The notes under the pieces are model-generated. The model was not told the DNA's origin and searched no databases. It was given only the letters and a program-made list of their open reading frames with translations. Of a stretch of DNA of 64,000 nucleotides, positions 36,281 through 45,565 are shown piece by piece. Every line of letters starts with the position of its first letter. Position 1 is the stretch's first letter. This stretch comes from Aureibaculum flavum (GTDB lineage: Bacteria; Bacteroidota; Bacteroidia; Flavobacteriales; Flavobacteriaceae). The stretch covers positions 188,288 to 252,287 of the forward strand of contig NZ_JAEHFJ010000003.1 of the NCBI RefSeq assembly GCF_016406085.1, written 5' to 3'. Made by a program: the position numbers and the translations under genes.

Positions 36281-36859
36281 TTATTGGATAAATAGTCCCT
36301 GAATATTGGCTGCAAATAACTTTACGGCAATTGCCAATAAAATTACGCCAAAAACTTTTCTAATTACATCTATTCCCCCTTTACCTAATAAACCTTCAAT
36401 TTTTTTAGACAGTTTTAAGACTATATAAACAAATATAGTATTGATTACAATTGCTATTACAATACTAATGGTTTGATACTCAGAACTCAAAGAAAGTATT
36501 GTTGTCATGGTACCTGCACCTGCAATTAAAGGAAATGCCAATGGTACAACACTTGCCGTTTCAGGAGCGTCATGTTTATACAATTCAATACCTAATACCA
36601 TCTCCAGAGCTAAAAAGAAGATAACAAATGCACCTGCTACCGCAAATGAATTTACATCAACACCTATTAACTTTAAAATTTCTTCTCCAACAAATAGAAA
36701 AGCTATCATTATAACTACTGCCACAAGCGATGCTTTTTCAGACTGTATATGACCTACTTTTTGACGCAAATCTATAATAATTGGGATACTCCCAATAATA
36801 TCTATAACAGCAAATAACACCATAGTTGCTGTTAATATTTCTTTATAATCTAACTGCAT
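36281..36859 (-). CDS. MarC-family membrane protein
   Basis: This 192-residue inner-membrane protein has six predicted transmembrane helices. The FAVIDIIGSIPIII segment and the AFPLIAGAGTMTTILSL motif are characteristic of the MarC/UPF0056 family. Despite the name, involvement in antibiotic resistance has not held up for the family, and the transported substrate is unknown. It is divergent from the DUF3109 gene, and each has its own -7 box. Confidence 0.9.
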   Translation of the reverse strand: MQLDYKEILTATMVLFAVIDIIGSIPIIIDLRQKVGHIQSEKASLVAVVIMIAFLFVGEEILKLIGVDVNSFAVAGAFVIFFLALEMVLGIELYKHDAPETASVVPLAFPLIAGAGTMTTILSLSSEYQTISIVIAIVINTIFVYIVLKLSKKIEGLLGKGGIDVIRKVFGVILLAIAVKLFAANIQGLFIQ

Positions 36860-36882
36860 ATTCTTAATTCTTAAATTTTCGG

Positions 36883-36890
36883 CAAAAGTA
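36883..36890 (-). promoter_or_regulatory. TAnnTTTG -7 box of the MarC-family gene
   Basis: Minus-strand TACTTTTG, a perfect consensus match, lies 24 bp before the ATG. Confidence 0.5.
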
Positions 36891-36949
36891 TATATATAAA
36901 AGGATTAAACTAACAAAATAGAAATAATATTTTTAAGCATAATTATATG

Positions 36950-36957
36950 TACTTTTG
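36950..36957 (+). promoter_or_regulatory. TAnnTTTG -7 box of the DUF3109 gene
   Basis: TACTTTTG, a perfect consensus match, lies 25 bp before the ATG at 36982, facing away from the MarC-family promoter. Confidence 0.5.
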
Positions 36958-36981
36958 CTCCAATAATTTTAAAAAAAACCG

Positions 36982-37551
36982 ATGTTTCAATTAGGTAAAA
37001 CTATAGTTTCAGAAGAAATTATTGAAAATGATTTTGTCTGTAACCTTTCCGCATGTAAAGGTGCCTGTTGTGTTGATGGAGAAGCAGGAGCACCATTAGA
37101 AGAAGAAGAGTTAAAAATATTAATGGATATTTACCCAAAAGTAAAACCATACTTAACTAAAGAAGGTATTGAGGCTATTGAAGACCAAGGGTTATTTATT
37201 ACTTCTGAGGGCGAATATGAAACACCACTAATTCCTCGTGATGATAGCTGCGTTTACATCAATTATGATGAAAAAGGCACTGCACAATGTGGTATTGAAG
37301 AAGCGTATAACCAAGGAGATATTGCTTGGAAAAAACCAATTTCTTGCCATCTGTACCCGGTTAGAGTAAAAGATTATTCAGAATTTGCTGCGGTAAATTA
37401 TCATAAATGGGAAATTTGTGATGACGCTTGTACCCTAGGTAAAGAATTACAAGTACCTGTTTATAAATTTGTTAAACAAGCATTAATCCGAAAGTTTGGT
37501 GAAGATTGGTATGCTGAGTTAGAGAAAGTAGCAGAGAATTATAAAAAATAA
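36982..37551 (+). CDS. DUF3109 cysteine-rich protein
   Basis: This 189-residue cytoplasmic protein is rich in conserved cysteines: FVCNLSACKGACCVDGEAGAP near the N-terminus, then SCVYI, AQCGIEEA, ISCHLYPVR and CDDACTLG. This matches the DUF3109 family (related to the YkgJ-type zinc/Fe-S binding proteins). The function is unknown; a metal-binding role is inferred from the cysteines. The C-terminus (VKQALIRKFGEDWYAELEKV) reappears as a remnant at 40987-41094. Confidence 0.85.
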   Translation: MFQLGKTIVSEEIIENDFVCNLSACKGACCVDGEAGAPLEEEELKILMDIYPKVKPYLTKEGIEAIEDQGLFITSEGEYETPLIPRDDSCVYINYDEKGTAQCGIEEAYNQGDIAWKKPISCHLYPVRVKDYSEFAAVNYHKWEICDDACTLGKELQVPVYKFVKQALIRKFGEDWYAELEKVAENYKK

Positions 37552-37835
37552 TAAAATAAATTACTTGATTAAATTTTCTTCGAGAGCTTTATTATACTAA
37601 TTTCATTTTACTACATAGGTCTAAAACAAAAATTTTATATTTCATCTTAGTAGCACTGTAAAAAATGACAGTTCTAACCTTTCCAAAGAGCGTTAAGCAG
37701 GCATTGTTATCACAGAGCACTTAGGTATTCTTCAGTTTAAACATCCTTTTTAATAATTTTTATTAGAAACCTTCGTTCTACTAAGAAGTAATTTAAAATA
37801 TTACATTAAAAACTTACCTATACCAAATCATCTAA

Positions 37836-39788
37836 ATGAAAAATTCGTTAAAAGACCGCTTAAATTATCGTGCAGAACGTTTTTTAAGCAAAGGAGGTAT
37901 TTCAATTTTCAAACTTCTAGTTATCTTTTTTATTGTTGCATTTATACTTGTAATAGGTATTAGGCTATTCATAGTAACGTTTTTTCATGACAGTATAGAT
38001 CCAGTTACACAAGCCAATAGAGGTTTTTTTGATGATATATACGCCGTTTGGTTACAAATGACCGATCCTGGTAATATGAATCAGGATATATATTCTGGTC
38101 CATTTACTAAAATAGCAACTGTAATTGCTGGTTTAGTTGGTGTTATTATACTTTCTGCACTTATTGCTTTTATTACAACAGCCTTAGATACTATGCTCTA
38201 TGATTTTAGAAAAGGTAGAGGTAAGGTTATAGAGGAAAATCATACTATCATTTTAGGTTGGAACGAGCGTGTAGTAGATGTTATTAGAGAACTCATTTTA
38301 GCAAACGAAAGTGAGTCTAGTGCTTCAGTTGTCGTATTATCTACAGAAGACAAAGAGTCAATGGATAATTTAATTACAAAACGTCTCTCTGATACCATGA
38401 CTACAGAAGTAATTACCACACAAGGTGATTATGCAAATATTAACGAATTAAAGCGTATAAATCTAGAATCTGCCAGATCTATAATTATTTTGGCGAGTTG
38501 CTCAGAGAGTGCTACATTAGATAAAAAAATAGAAAGTGATGTGCAATCTGTAAAGGCTATTTTAGCCATTACAGCTTGTCAAAACGGAAAGAACGAATTG
38601 CCTATTATAACGGAAATTTTCACGAAAGAGAAAAGAGATATTATCAGCTTTTTTGAAGATGATAATATTATTGCTATTGATAGTTGGGATATCATGGGTA
38701 AATTACTAATTCAAACATCACTTACAAGTGGATTAGATACTGTTTATAAAGAAATATTGTCTTTTGATGGTTGTGAAATTTATTTTTATGAAGATAACTG
38801 GAATAATATTCTTTTTAATGATTTAAGTTATTATTTAAAAGATGGGATTCCTTTAGGCATTTATTCTGAAGAAGAGGGATTAGTGTTACGTCCACCAAGT
38901 GACACCGTGCTCAAAAATAGTGATTCAGTTGTAATTTTAGCAGAAGACGACTCTACTATTGCATTTGAGAATAAGCAATATTACTTCCCAAATAAAGAAC
39001 ATAAAATTATAAATAAACGTCTAGAGCAAAAGAAAAAACGTATCCTAATCTTAGGATGGCATAAAGTGGCTGAAGTTTTTATTGAAGAGGCGACAGACTA
39101 TTTATTAGGGGATTCAGATTTTGATATTATGTTTAATTCGCCAACACCAGAATTAAAAGAAGTTATAGATAGTATTGACGATGAATATTCAGATTTTAAT
39201 ATCAAACTACATGATTCTGATCCGTTAGATTTAGAAAAATTAGAAGCTATGAATCCCAGTAGCTATGATACCATTGTAATTCTATCTCAAAGCATGAAAG
39301 AACAATCAGCGGACAAAATTGATTCAGATACTTTAATTATTCTTCTCTTGTTAAGAAAAGTTGTAAAAGAAGAAGATGGTATCCAAATTATTACTCAGGT
39401 TTTGAATTCTGAAAATCAAGAAATTATAACACAAACAAACGTAGATGATTTTATCATTAGTAATAAGTTAATTACAATGATTTTAGCACAATTAAGTGAA
39501 GAGGCCTTAATGAAAAAATTCTATGATGATATTTTCTCTGAAGATGGTAGTGAAATTTATGTTAAACCTGCAACATTGTATTTTGATAAATTTCCTCAAG
39601 AAATTTCATTTGCCGATGCTATTTTCTGTGCACAACAGCGTGATGAAATTTGTTTAGGTATTAGAAAAGGAAATCTAAGTAAGTCTTTGAAAGATAATTT
39701 TGGTATTAAATTAAATCTAGAAAAAAATACTCAACTTGATTTAACTGAAAATGATTTTTTAATTGTTCTTAGTGAAGATGAATTGTAG
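37836..39788 (+). CDS. CASTOR/POLLUX-like cation channel with RCK domains
   Basis: This 650-residue protein has two transmembrane helices (about 23-50 and 90-115) enclosing a pore-loop-like segment with TDPGNMN, followed by two large regulatory regions with TrkA/RCK Rossmann folds (ILGWNERVVDVIREL near 138; ILILGWHKVAEVFIEE near 406). This is the layout of the CASTOR/POLLUX (DMI1) channel family known from plants and bacteria. It probably conducts K+ or Ca2+ in the inner membrane. The 284-bp region upstream has no gene. Confidence 0.85.
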   Translation: MKNSLKDRLNYRAERFLSKGGISIFKLLVIFFIVAFILVIGIRLFIVTFFHDSIDPVTQANRGFFDDIYAVWLQMTDPGNMNQDIYSGPFTKIATVIAGLVGVIILSALIAFITTALDTMLYDFRKGRGKVIEENHTIILGWNERVVDVIRELILANESESSASVVVLSTEDKESMDNLITKRLSDTMTTEVITTQGDYANINELKRINLESARSIIILASCSESATLDKKIESDVQSVKAILAITACQNGKNELPIITEIFTKEKRDIISFFEDDNIIAIDSWDIMGKLLIQTSLTSGLDTVYKEILSFDGCEIYFYEDNWNNILFNDLSYYLKDGIPLGIYSEEEGLVLRPPSDTVLKNSDSVVILAEDDSTIAFENKQYYFPNKEHKIINKRLEQKKKRILILGWHKVAEVFIEEATDYLLGDSDFDIMFNSPTPELKEVIDSIDDEYSDFNIKLHDSDPLDLEKLEAMNPSSYDTIVILSQSMKEQSADKIDSDTLIILLLLRKVVKEEDGIQIITQVLNSENQEIITQTNVDDFIISNKLITMILAQLSEEALMKKFYDDIFSEDGSEIYVKPATLYFDKFPQEISFADAIFCAQQRDEICLGIRKGNLSKSLKDNFGIKLNLEKNTQLDLTENDFLIVLSEDEL

Positions 39789-39798
39789 TTTTGAACTC

Positions 39799-40941
39799 CT
39801 AATTAATTAAACTCGAAAACCATCCAGATATTTGCGATAACACGCTCGATACTTCATTAATAATAGGCATGTCATTACCAACACCTTTACCAATAATATA
39901 GGCTACAAAAAGAAAGTATAAAAATAGTAATAGTCTTGCATGCACACGATTAATACCTTTTTTAGACAGTACAAATATCAAAAATACAATTACGGTTAAA
40001 ATTAAGAGTAACACACGTAATTGCCCAACATTTTCAATAGTTGATGCACTCATTTCTATAGGGCCATAAATAAGGGTAAATAGAAATAAGGGTAAACCAA
40101 GTGCAAAACAAACATCAAAAATATTACTTCCCAATGCATTGGCGACGGCATCGTCATAATTACCTTTCATTGCGTCTTTATAAGAAATAATGGTATCGGG
40201 CACACTCGTTGCTGCTGATGCCAATATAACAGAAACAAAATAAATAGGCATGCCTATTTCAGTTCCAAAATCTTCACAGGCTTCTACAAGCCAGAAACAA
40301 GCGAGACCTATAAATAAAACTGAAAAGACTAATAAAATAATCGCTTTCGAAGTATTAATTTTAGAGTTTCCTAAAACGGTAGTTGCTAAATCGCCTTTAA
40401 ATAATGCTAAAGCTCTATTACCACCTTCGGCTTCATCTTCATAATCATTTTCTACCTTACCTGTACCTTGACTCATTAACATATATGCAACGTATACAAA
40501 ATAAAGTAGCATTAACACAAGCCCATGCCACCAGTTTAATGAAGGTCCGGCAATTAAAAATATCAAGGCAATTTCAACCAAAATTAAAGCAATACCATCT
40601 CTTAAAATAACTTTTTGTGACACAACAACTTTAGTAGAAATACCTTTACCAATAACTGCCAAAATTACAACAGCAGGTATAATCATTGCATTAAAAACAG
40701 CACTTCCTGCCGTGGTACCAATACCTCCTGAAAAACCATCTTTTTCTTTTAAAACAAACAAGAAAAATAGTGTTGTAAAAAGTTCTGGTAAACTACTACC
40801 AATAGCATTTATTGTAGCACCTTTAATACCATCCCTCATGTTTCTACCTAGATAGTTTGAGGCCAACTCAAAACCATCGCAAGCTCTCCAAATAATAATA
40901 CAAGTAATTAAAATAAGGCCTAAAGAAGTGAAAATAATCAT
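39799..40941 (-). CDS. Sodium/calcium exchanger family protein (YrbG/CaxA-like)
   Basis: This 380-residue inner-membrane protein contains both alpha repeats of the cation/calcium exchanger family: the first with GATINAIGSSLPELFTTLFFL near residue 42, the second with SAATSVPDTIISYKDAMKG and AVANALGSNIFDVCFALGLPL. It probably exchanges Ca2+ for Na+ or H+. It is convergent with the channel gene (10 bp apart), so two ion-handling genes face each other. Its -7 box lies at 40962-40969. Confidence 0.9.
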   Translation of the reverse strand: MIIFTSLGLILITCIIIWRACDGFELASNYLGRNMRDGIKGATINAIGSSLPELFTTLFFLFVLKEKDGFSGGIGTTAGSAVFNAMIIPAVVILAVIGKGISTKVVVSQKVILRDGIALILVEIALIFLIAGPSLNWWHGLVLMLLYFVYVAYMLMSQGTGKVENDYEDEAEGGNRALALFKGDLATTVLGNSKINTSKAIILLVFSVLFIGLACFWLVEACEDFGTEIGMPIYFVSVILASAATSVPDTIISYKDAMKGNYDDAVANALGSNIFDVCFALGLPLFLFTLIYGPIEMSASTIENVGQLRVLLLILTVIVFLIFVLSKKGINRVHARLLLFLYFLFVAYIIGKGVGNDMPIINEVSSVLSQISGWFSSLIN

Positions 40942-40961
40942 AGTTGGTTATTGCATTTGGA

Positions 40962-40969
40962 CAAATCTA
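40962..40969 (-). promoter_or_regulatory. TAnnTTTG -7 box of the exchanger gene
   Basis: Minus-strand TAGATTTG lies 20 bp before the ATG. It adjoins the 5' side of the DUF3109 remnant, so part of that remnant now serves as promoter DNA. Confidence 0.45.
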
Positions 40970-40986
40970 AAAATTTAAAAGAAGAA

Positions 40987-41094
40987 ATGAATGAAATGTT
41001 AAGAGATAAATATATAAAACAAGCTCTAATCCGAAAGTTTGATGAAGATTGGTATGACGCGTTTAAAAAAATTGCAGAAAAAATGAAGCGGTAA
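40987..41094 (+). pseudogene. Remnant of the DUF3109 gene C-terminus
   Basis: A 35-codon frame ends in KQALIRKFDEDWYDAFKKIA. The first 15 residues of this stretch match the C-terminus of the DUF3109 protein encoded at 36982-37551 with only one change, and about 37 of 40 bases agree over the core. The rest of that gene (its cysteine motifs) is absent. It lies between the exchanger promoter and the end of the kinase gene; its TAA and the kinase stop are back to back. It could be expressed as a small peptide, but a duplication fossil is likelier. Confidence 0.75.
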
Positions 41095-42546
41095 TTAATG
41101 CAATGGAAGTTTAATTTCAACCATTGTCCCTTTTGGTTTCTTTTTTCCATCCATTAAATCGGTAAAAGTAATTGAATAATCATTTTGATATTCTTTTGCA
41201 AAATTACTGAGTCGTTCTTCTGTAAGTTTTATACCAACCGAGGTTGTTTTGTGTATTTTTCGGCTATTTATTTCTGCAGACTTTTTACGTCCTATTCCAT
41301 TGTCAATTATTGTTATACTTAGATGAAATTCATCATCTTTATTAACTTTTATTTTCAATATTTTCTTTTCTTTAATAGACGCTAAGCCATGCCAAATTGC
41401 ATTTTCTAAAAAAGGCTGTAAAATAAGTGACGGTATTTTTATAGTGTCAAGGTTTAATGATTGATCAATGACAACCTCAAATTCAATTTCATTATTAAAC
41501 CTGATATTTTCAATATTTACATATAATTGCATGGTTTCAATTTCATCGGCGAGTGAAATTTCTTTTTCTTGCGAGGCATTTAATATTTTTCTAATGAGTT
41601 TAGAAAATTTATTAAGATAATAAACAGCATTCTCCTTTTCATTATTTATAATGTAGAGTTTAATAGAATTTAAAGAGTTAAAAATAAAATGGGGATTCAT
41701 TTGACTTCGTAAAGAAGTTATTTTCAATTCAGCCAATTCTTTATCAGAAGTTTCTTTGAGCGTAATTAATTTTTGGTTTTTCGATTTTTCTTTTAACAAT
41801 ACTAAATCTTGCTGTAGTTGATCTTGCACAGTTTCTCTCAAGCTTTCATTCTCTTTAAGCTGAATGATTAACTCGTGTTGCGATTCATTTTTATCCTCTA
41901 AAATAATTTTTTGTTTTTGACCTAAGGCTAGTGAGAATAATATATTCTCAACGATTACTCCTATTGAAAATATAATTGTTACTTTTTTAAAATCAGTTGA
42001 CGAAAAAAAGGCATATTCGGCTGCAATGAGATATATGGTTGACCCAATTAATATATAATATTTTAGTGGTGTATCCATTGTATATAAGACATAAAAACTA
42101 CCCAATGCCAATATTGCTATTGTAGGCGAAAAGAAATATGAAAATACAATACCAATAACAAAATAATTCCCAGTTAAACCAGCATAAAGCATCAAGGTGA
42201 AAAGTAGTACCAGAAAAACTACTATACTAATATTTAATATTTTGTTCCATTTTGGTTTAAATATATGCAGTTCCACTAATGTCTTGGCAAACATTAAATA
42301 CATCGTGTTATATAACCACTCTCTGGGAATAATTAATAACTGAAAATAGGGATCGTTACTTTTAGAGGCATCTGCAAAAATCGAATTTGTTGTTTCAGGG
42401 TAATTGGCGGTAAAAATTAAAAAAATAAAAAGACTGTAGTATAAATAAACTTTATCCTTATGCTGAAAATACAACAAAAAATGGTACACCGATAGTGTGA
42501 TTAAAAAACCAGCAAATAAAAGTGTAAATTCTTTGAATGGAATCAT
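41095..42546 (-). CDS. 7TM LytS-type sensor histidine kinase (paralogue 1)
   Basis: This 483-residue protein has an N-terminal set of about seven hydrophobic helices (to ~210, with YHFLLYFQHKDKVYLYYSL shared by its paralogues), a coiled coil (~215-265), then a His_kinase/HATPase module. The phosphoacceptor region is SQMNPHFIFNSLNSIKLYI, the N-box LQPFLENAIWHGL, the G-box DNGIGRKKSAEI. All catalytic motifs are intact. It is the last of four genes on this strand, 1 bp after paralogue 2, and the most diverged of the three. Confidence 0.9.
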   Translation of the reverse strand: MIPFKEFTLLFAGFLITLSVYHFLLYFQHKDKVYLYYSLFIFLIFTANYPETTNSIFADASKSNDPYFQLLIIPREWLYNTMYLMFAKTLVELHIFKPKWNKILNISIVVFLVLLFTLMLYAGLTGNYFVIGIVFSYFFSPTIAILALGSFYVLYTMDTPLKYYILIGSTIYLIAAEYAFFSSTDFKKVTIIFSIGVIVENILFSLALGQKQKIILEDKNESQHELIIQLKENESLRETVQDQLQQDLVLLKEKSKNQKLITLKETSDKELAELKITSLRSQMNPHFIFNSLNSIKLYIINNEKENAVYYLNKFSKLIRKILNASQEKEISLADEIETMQLYVNIENIRFNNEIEFEVVIDQSLNLDTIKIPSLILQPFLENAIWHGLASIKEKKILKIKVNKDDEFHLSITIIDNGIGRKKSAEINSRKIHKTTSVGIKLTEERLSNFAKEYQNDYSITFTDLMDGKKKPKGTMVEIKLPLH

Positions 42547-42547
42547 C

Positions 42548-44044
42548 TTAATAGCTGATTTTTAATGTGACTTTAGTACCAGAAGGAAGGCCAATTTTAT
42601 TATATAAATCCTTAAGAGTAATTGAGTATTTATAGTTGTTATCGTTTACGAAGTTTTGCAAACGCTCTTCAGTCAGTTTTAAACCCACTGAGCCTCTTTT
42701 ATGAACCTTATTTTCTTTTATTTCAGCCGACCTTTTTCGACCTATACCGTTATCTTCTATGGTAATTATTAAACCGCCATTTATATCTTTATTAATAATT
42801 AGTTTGATTTTTTTCTTTCCCTTTTTAGCAGAAAGCCCATGCCATAGAGCATTTTCAATAAAAGGTTGTAAAATTAATGAAGGTATTTTTATCGTTTCCA
42901 AGTTTAATGATTCATCTATCATTAGAATAAAATCAATCTCGTTATTGAATCGAATATTTTCGATGTTTACATATAAACTAGTGGTCTCTATTTCATCTGC
43001 CAAAGATGTTTCTTTATCTTGCGAAGCATTTAATATTCTTCTTATTAATTTTGAAAATTTATTAAGATAATAAACCGCATTTTCCTTTTCATTATTGATG
43101 ATGTACAGTTTTATAGCGTTTAGCGAATTAAAAACAAAATGTGGATTCATTTGGCTTCTTAATGATGTAACTTTAAGTTCTGCCAATTCCTTATTATATT
43201 TTTCTTTTAATTTCTCGTGTTTTTCGGCCTGAGCTTGTTGACTTAAGGAAGCTACATTCTCTTCTAACTGTTTATGTACTTCATTTTTTAATTTCTCGTT
43301 TTCGGTGAGTTGTTCAATTAGTTTTTGTTGAGAGTTGTTTTTATCTTGTAAAATTCTTTTTTGCTTTTGACCTAAACCTAATGAGAATATTATATTTTCA
43401 ATAAGAACACCCGTATAGAAAATGGTATAATTAAGATCACTATCCAAAGGAACAACACCAAATAAATGACCATAATGAGCAAGTAGTGACGAAATATATA
43501 ACACAAAAGAACCTATTATTATATAACTTTTTAATGGCATTTTAAGTTTAAAAAGTGGATAATAAACAATGACACCAAAGAGTAAAAGAAAAGAAACAAA
43601 ATAATTGTCAACAGCTGCTAAAAAGCTTTCATTATCAATTATAGCTGCGAAAAAAGTAGTACTAAAAATTACAACTAATAGTATAATTATTATTCTAAAA
43701 ACAAAGGAGTACCATTTTTTAGAATATTGTTTTAGGTTCAAAAATGTAAAGCCAAAAACAAAATATATAGTGTTATACAACCACATTAATGGGTAATCTA
43801 AAAAACTTAAAATGGAAGTATACGGCTCAACCAGTGTTTGAATAAACCCGAAGGAAACATCGTTCAATTCATCTACAAAAATTATAAATGTGTATAAACT
43901 ATAATATAAATAAACTTTATCCTTATGTTGAAAAAACAGTAAAAAGTGATATACTGATAGTACAAAGAGTATCCCTAAAATAAAAATGGTAATTCCATTT
44001 TCATTTGGATTAAAAAGTATGTTTCTTAACACATTTGTATCCAC
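42548..44044 (-). CDS. 7TM LytS-type sensor histidine kinase (paralogue 2)
   Basis: This 498-residue kinase has the same architecture as its neighbours: membrane domain, coiled coil, then SQMNPHFVFNSLNAIKLYI, LQPFIENALWHGL and DNGIGRKRSAEI. The start codon is GTG (44044); no in-frame ATG exists upstream, and the alignment with paralogue 3 supports this start. All kinase motifs are intact, so it is not a degenerate copy. It lies 27 bp after paralogue 3 and 1 bp before paralogue 1. Confidence 0.9.
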   Translation of the reverse strand: MDTNVLRNILFNPNENGITIFILGILFVLSVYHFLLFFQHKDKVYLYYSLYTFIIFVDELNDVSFGFIQTLVEPYTSILSFLDYPLMWLYNTIYFVFGFTFLNLKQYSKKWYSFVFRIIIILLVVIFSTTFFAAIIDNESFLAAVDNYFVSFLLLFGVIVYYPLFKLKMPLKSYIIIGSFVLYISSLLAHYGHLFGVVPLDSDLNYTIFYTGVLIENIIFSLGLGQKQKRILQDKNNSQQKLIEQLTENEKLKNEVHKQLEENVASLSQQAQAEKHEKLKEKYNKELAELKVTSLRSQMNPHFVFNSLNAIKLYIINNEKENAVYYLNKFSKLIRRILNASQDKETSLADEIETTSLYVNIENIRFNNEIDFILMIDESLNLETIKIPSLILQPFIENALWHGLSAKKGKKKIKLIINKDINGGLIITIEDNGIGRKRSAEIKENKVHKRGSVGLKLTEERLQNFVNDNNYKYSITLKDLYNKIGLPSGTKVTLKISY

Positions 44045-44071
44045 AGATTGAGGTATTAATATCTAATTATT

Positions 44072-45562
44072 TTAATAATACAATTTTAGAATTACTTTGG
44101 TGCCTGAAGCAACTCCATCTTCATTATATAAATCTTCAAAAGTTAACTTATAGTCACGGCTATTATCTTTCACAAAATTTCGTAATCGCTCTTCGGTTAA
44201 TTTTAATCCTATTGATTCTCTTTTATGTACTTTATTCCCTTTTATTTCGGCAGATTTTCCCCTCCCAATACCATTATCTTCAATGGTAAATATCAAATTG
44301 CCCTTGCCATTCTTTTTTATGTCTAAGGTAAGTTTTTTATTACCTTTTTTTGCCGAAAGCCCATGCCATAAAGCATTTTCCATAAAAGGTTGTAAAATTA
44401 AGGAAGGAATTTTGGTTGCATTTAAATTCAACGATTTATCAATAGTCAATTCATAATCTATCTCATTGTTAAACCGCATATTTTCAATATTTACATATAA
44501 GCTTGTGGTCTCTATTTCATCTTCTAATGAGGTTTCTTTATCTTGCGAAGCATTTAATATTCGTCTAATAAGTTTTGAAAATTTATTCAAATAATAAACC
44601 GCATTTTCTTTTTCATTATTAATAATGTAGAGCTTAATGGCATTTAACGAATTAAAAATAAAGTGCGGATTCATTTGGCTACGTAATGAAGTAATTTTTA
44701 ATTCTGCCAACTCCTTATCTGCCGTTTCTTTCAAGGTTACCAACTTTTCATTTTTCGATTTTTCTTTCAATAACGCCAAATCTTGTTTCAATTGATTTTG
44801 CACTGTTTCTCTCAAAAATTCATTTTCTTGAAGTTGATTAATTAATTTTTCTTGCGAATCATTTTTATCCTCCAATATCAGTTTCTGTTTATGCCCCAAA
44901 CCTAACGAGAAGATTATATTTTCAATAATAACGCCAATATAAAAAACACTATTAGCAGCATTATTATTAGAAAAAGCATCAAAATCAAAATAATTTCTGC
45001 CAATAAATGAAGTAACATATAAGACCAATGAACCTATAATTATATAACCATTTAAGGGCATTTTAACAGTAAATAGAACGTAATACCCTACAATACCTAA
45101 AAGAAATAAACTAGGGATGAGGTAATAACTAACCTCAAAGATATAAGCACTATTTTTTGTGATTAAAAAAAGAGTAACCGTTATAAGAATAATAGCAAAT
45201 AGAATATAAATAGTATTAAAAATAAAGGTATGCCATTTTACAGAATACTTTTTTAAGTTTAAAAAGGAAAAACCAAACACAAAATAAATTGTATTGTAAG
45301 CCCAAATAATTGGTGTGTGAAAATCGTTTAAAGCACTTTTATAGTTGCTAATTAGCATTGAATCCGAATCAGCAAGCACAAACTTGGTTTGATTCAAAAA
45401 AATTAAAAATGTATACAAGCTATAATAGAGGTACACTTTATCCTTATTCTGAAAATATAATAGAAAATGATAAACGAAGAGTACAAACAGAACGCCTAAA
45501 ACAAATGTTGTAAAACCGTTTTGATGTGGATATTCAAATAGTTGTTTTATAGAATCAAGCAT
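44072..45562 (-). CDS. 7TM LytS-type sensor histidine kinase (paralogue 3)
   Basis: This 496-residue kinase is the first of the three, 3 bp after the response regulator gene. The membrane domain differs from its paralogues mainly in the loops between helices, suggesting different input. The phosphoacceptor SQMNPHFIFNSLNAIKLYI (His near residue 290), N-box LQPFMENALWHGL and G-box DNGIGRGKSAEI are complete. The tight spacing implies one transcript: regulator, kinase 3, kinase 2, kinase 1. Confidence 0.9.
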   Translation of the reverse strand: MLDSIKQLFEYPHQNGFTTFVLGVLFVLFVYHFLLYFQNKDKVYLYYSLYTFLIFLNQTKFVLADSDSMLISNYKSALNDFHTPIIWAYNTIYFVFGFSFLNLKKYSVKWHTFIFNTIYILFAIILITVTLFLITKNSAYIFEVSYYLIPSLFLLGIVGYYVLFTVKMPLNGYIIIGSLVLYVTSFIGRNYFDFDAFSNNNAANSVFYIGVIIENIIFSLGLGHKQKLILEDKNDSQEKLINQLQENEFLRETVQNQLKQDLALLKEKSKNEKLVTLKETADKELAELKITSLRSQMNPHFIFNSLNAIKLYIINNEKENAVYYLNKFSKLIRRILNASQDKETSLEDEIETTSLYVNIENMRFNNEIDYELTIDKSLNLNATKIPSLILQPFMENALWHGLSAKKGNKKLTLDIKKNGKGNLIFTIEDNGIGRGKSAEIKGNKVHKRESIGLKLTEERLRNFVKDNSRDYKLTFEDLYNEDGVASGTKVILKLYY

Positions 45563-45565
45563 TTT

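Noticed and set aside
37552-37835. Possible small gene or RNA before the channel gene
   Set aside because: Frames are short and of no recognisable composition; the only inverted repeat (CTTAGTAG/CTACTAAG) has arms more than 100 bp apart.
41095-45562. One or more of the three kinases being a pseudo-kinase
   Set aside because: All three keep the phosphoacceptor His, the N-box Asn and the G-box DNGIGR motif with uninterrupted frames.
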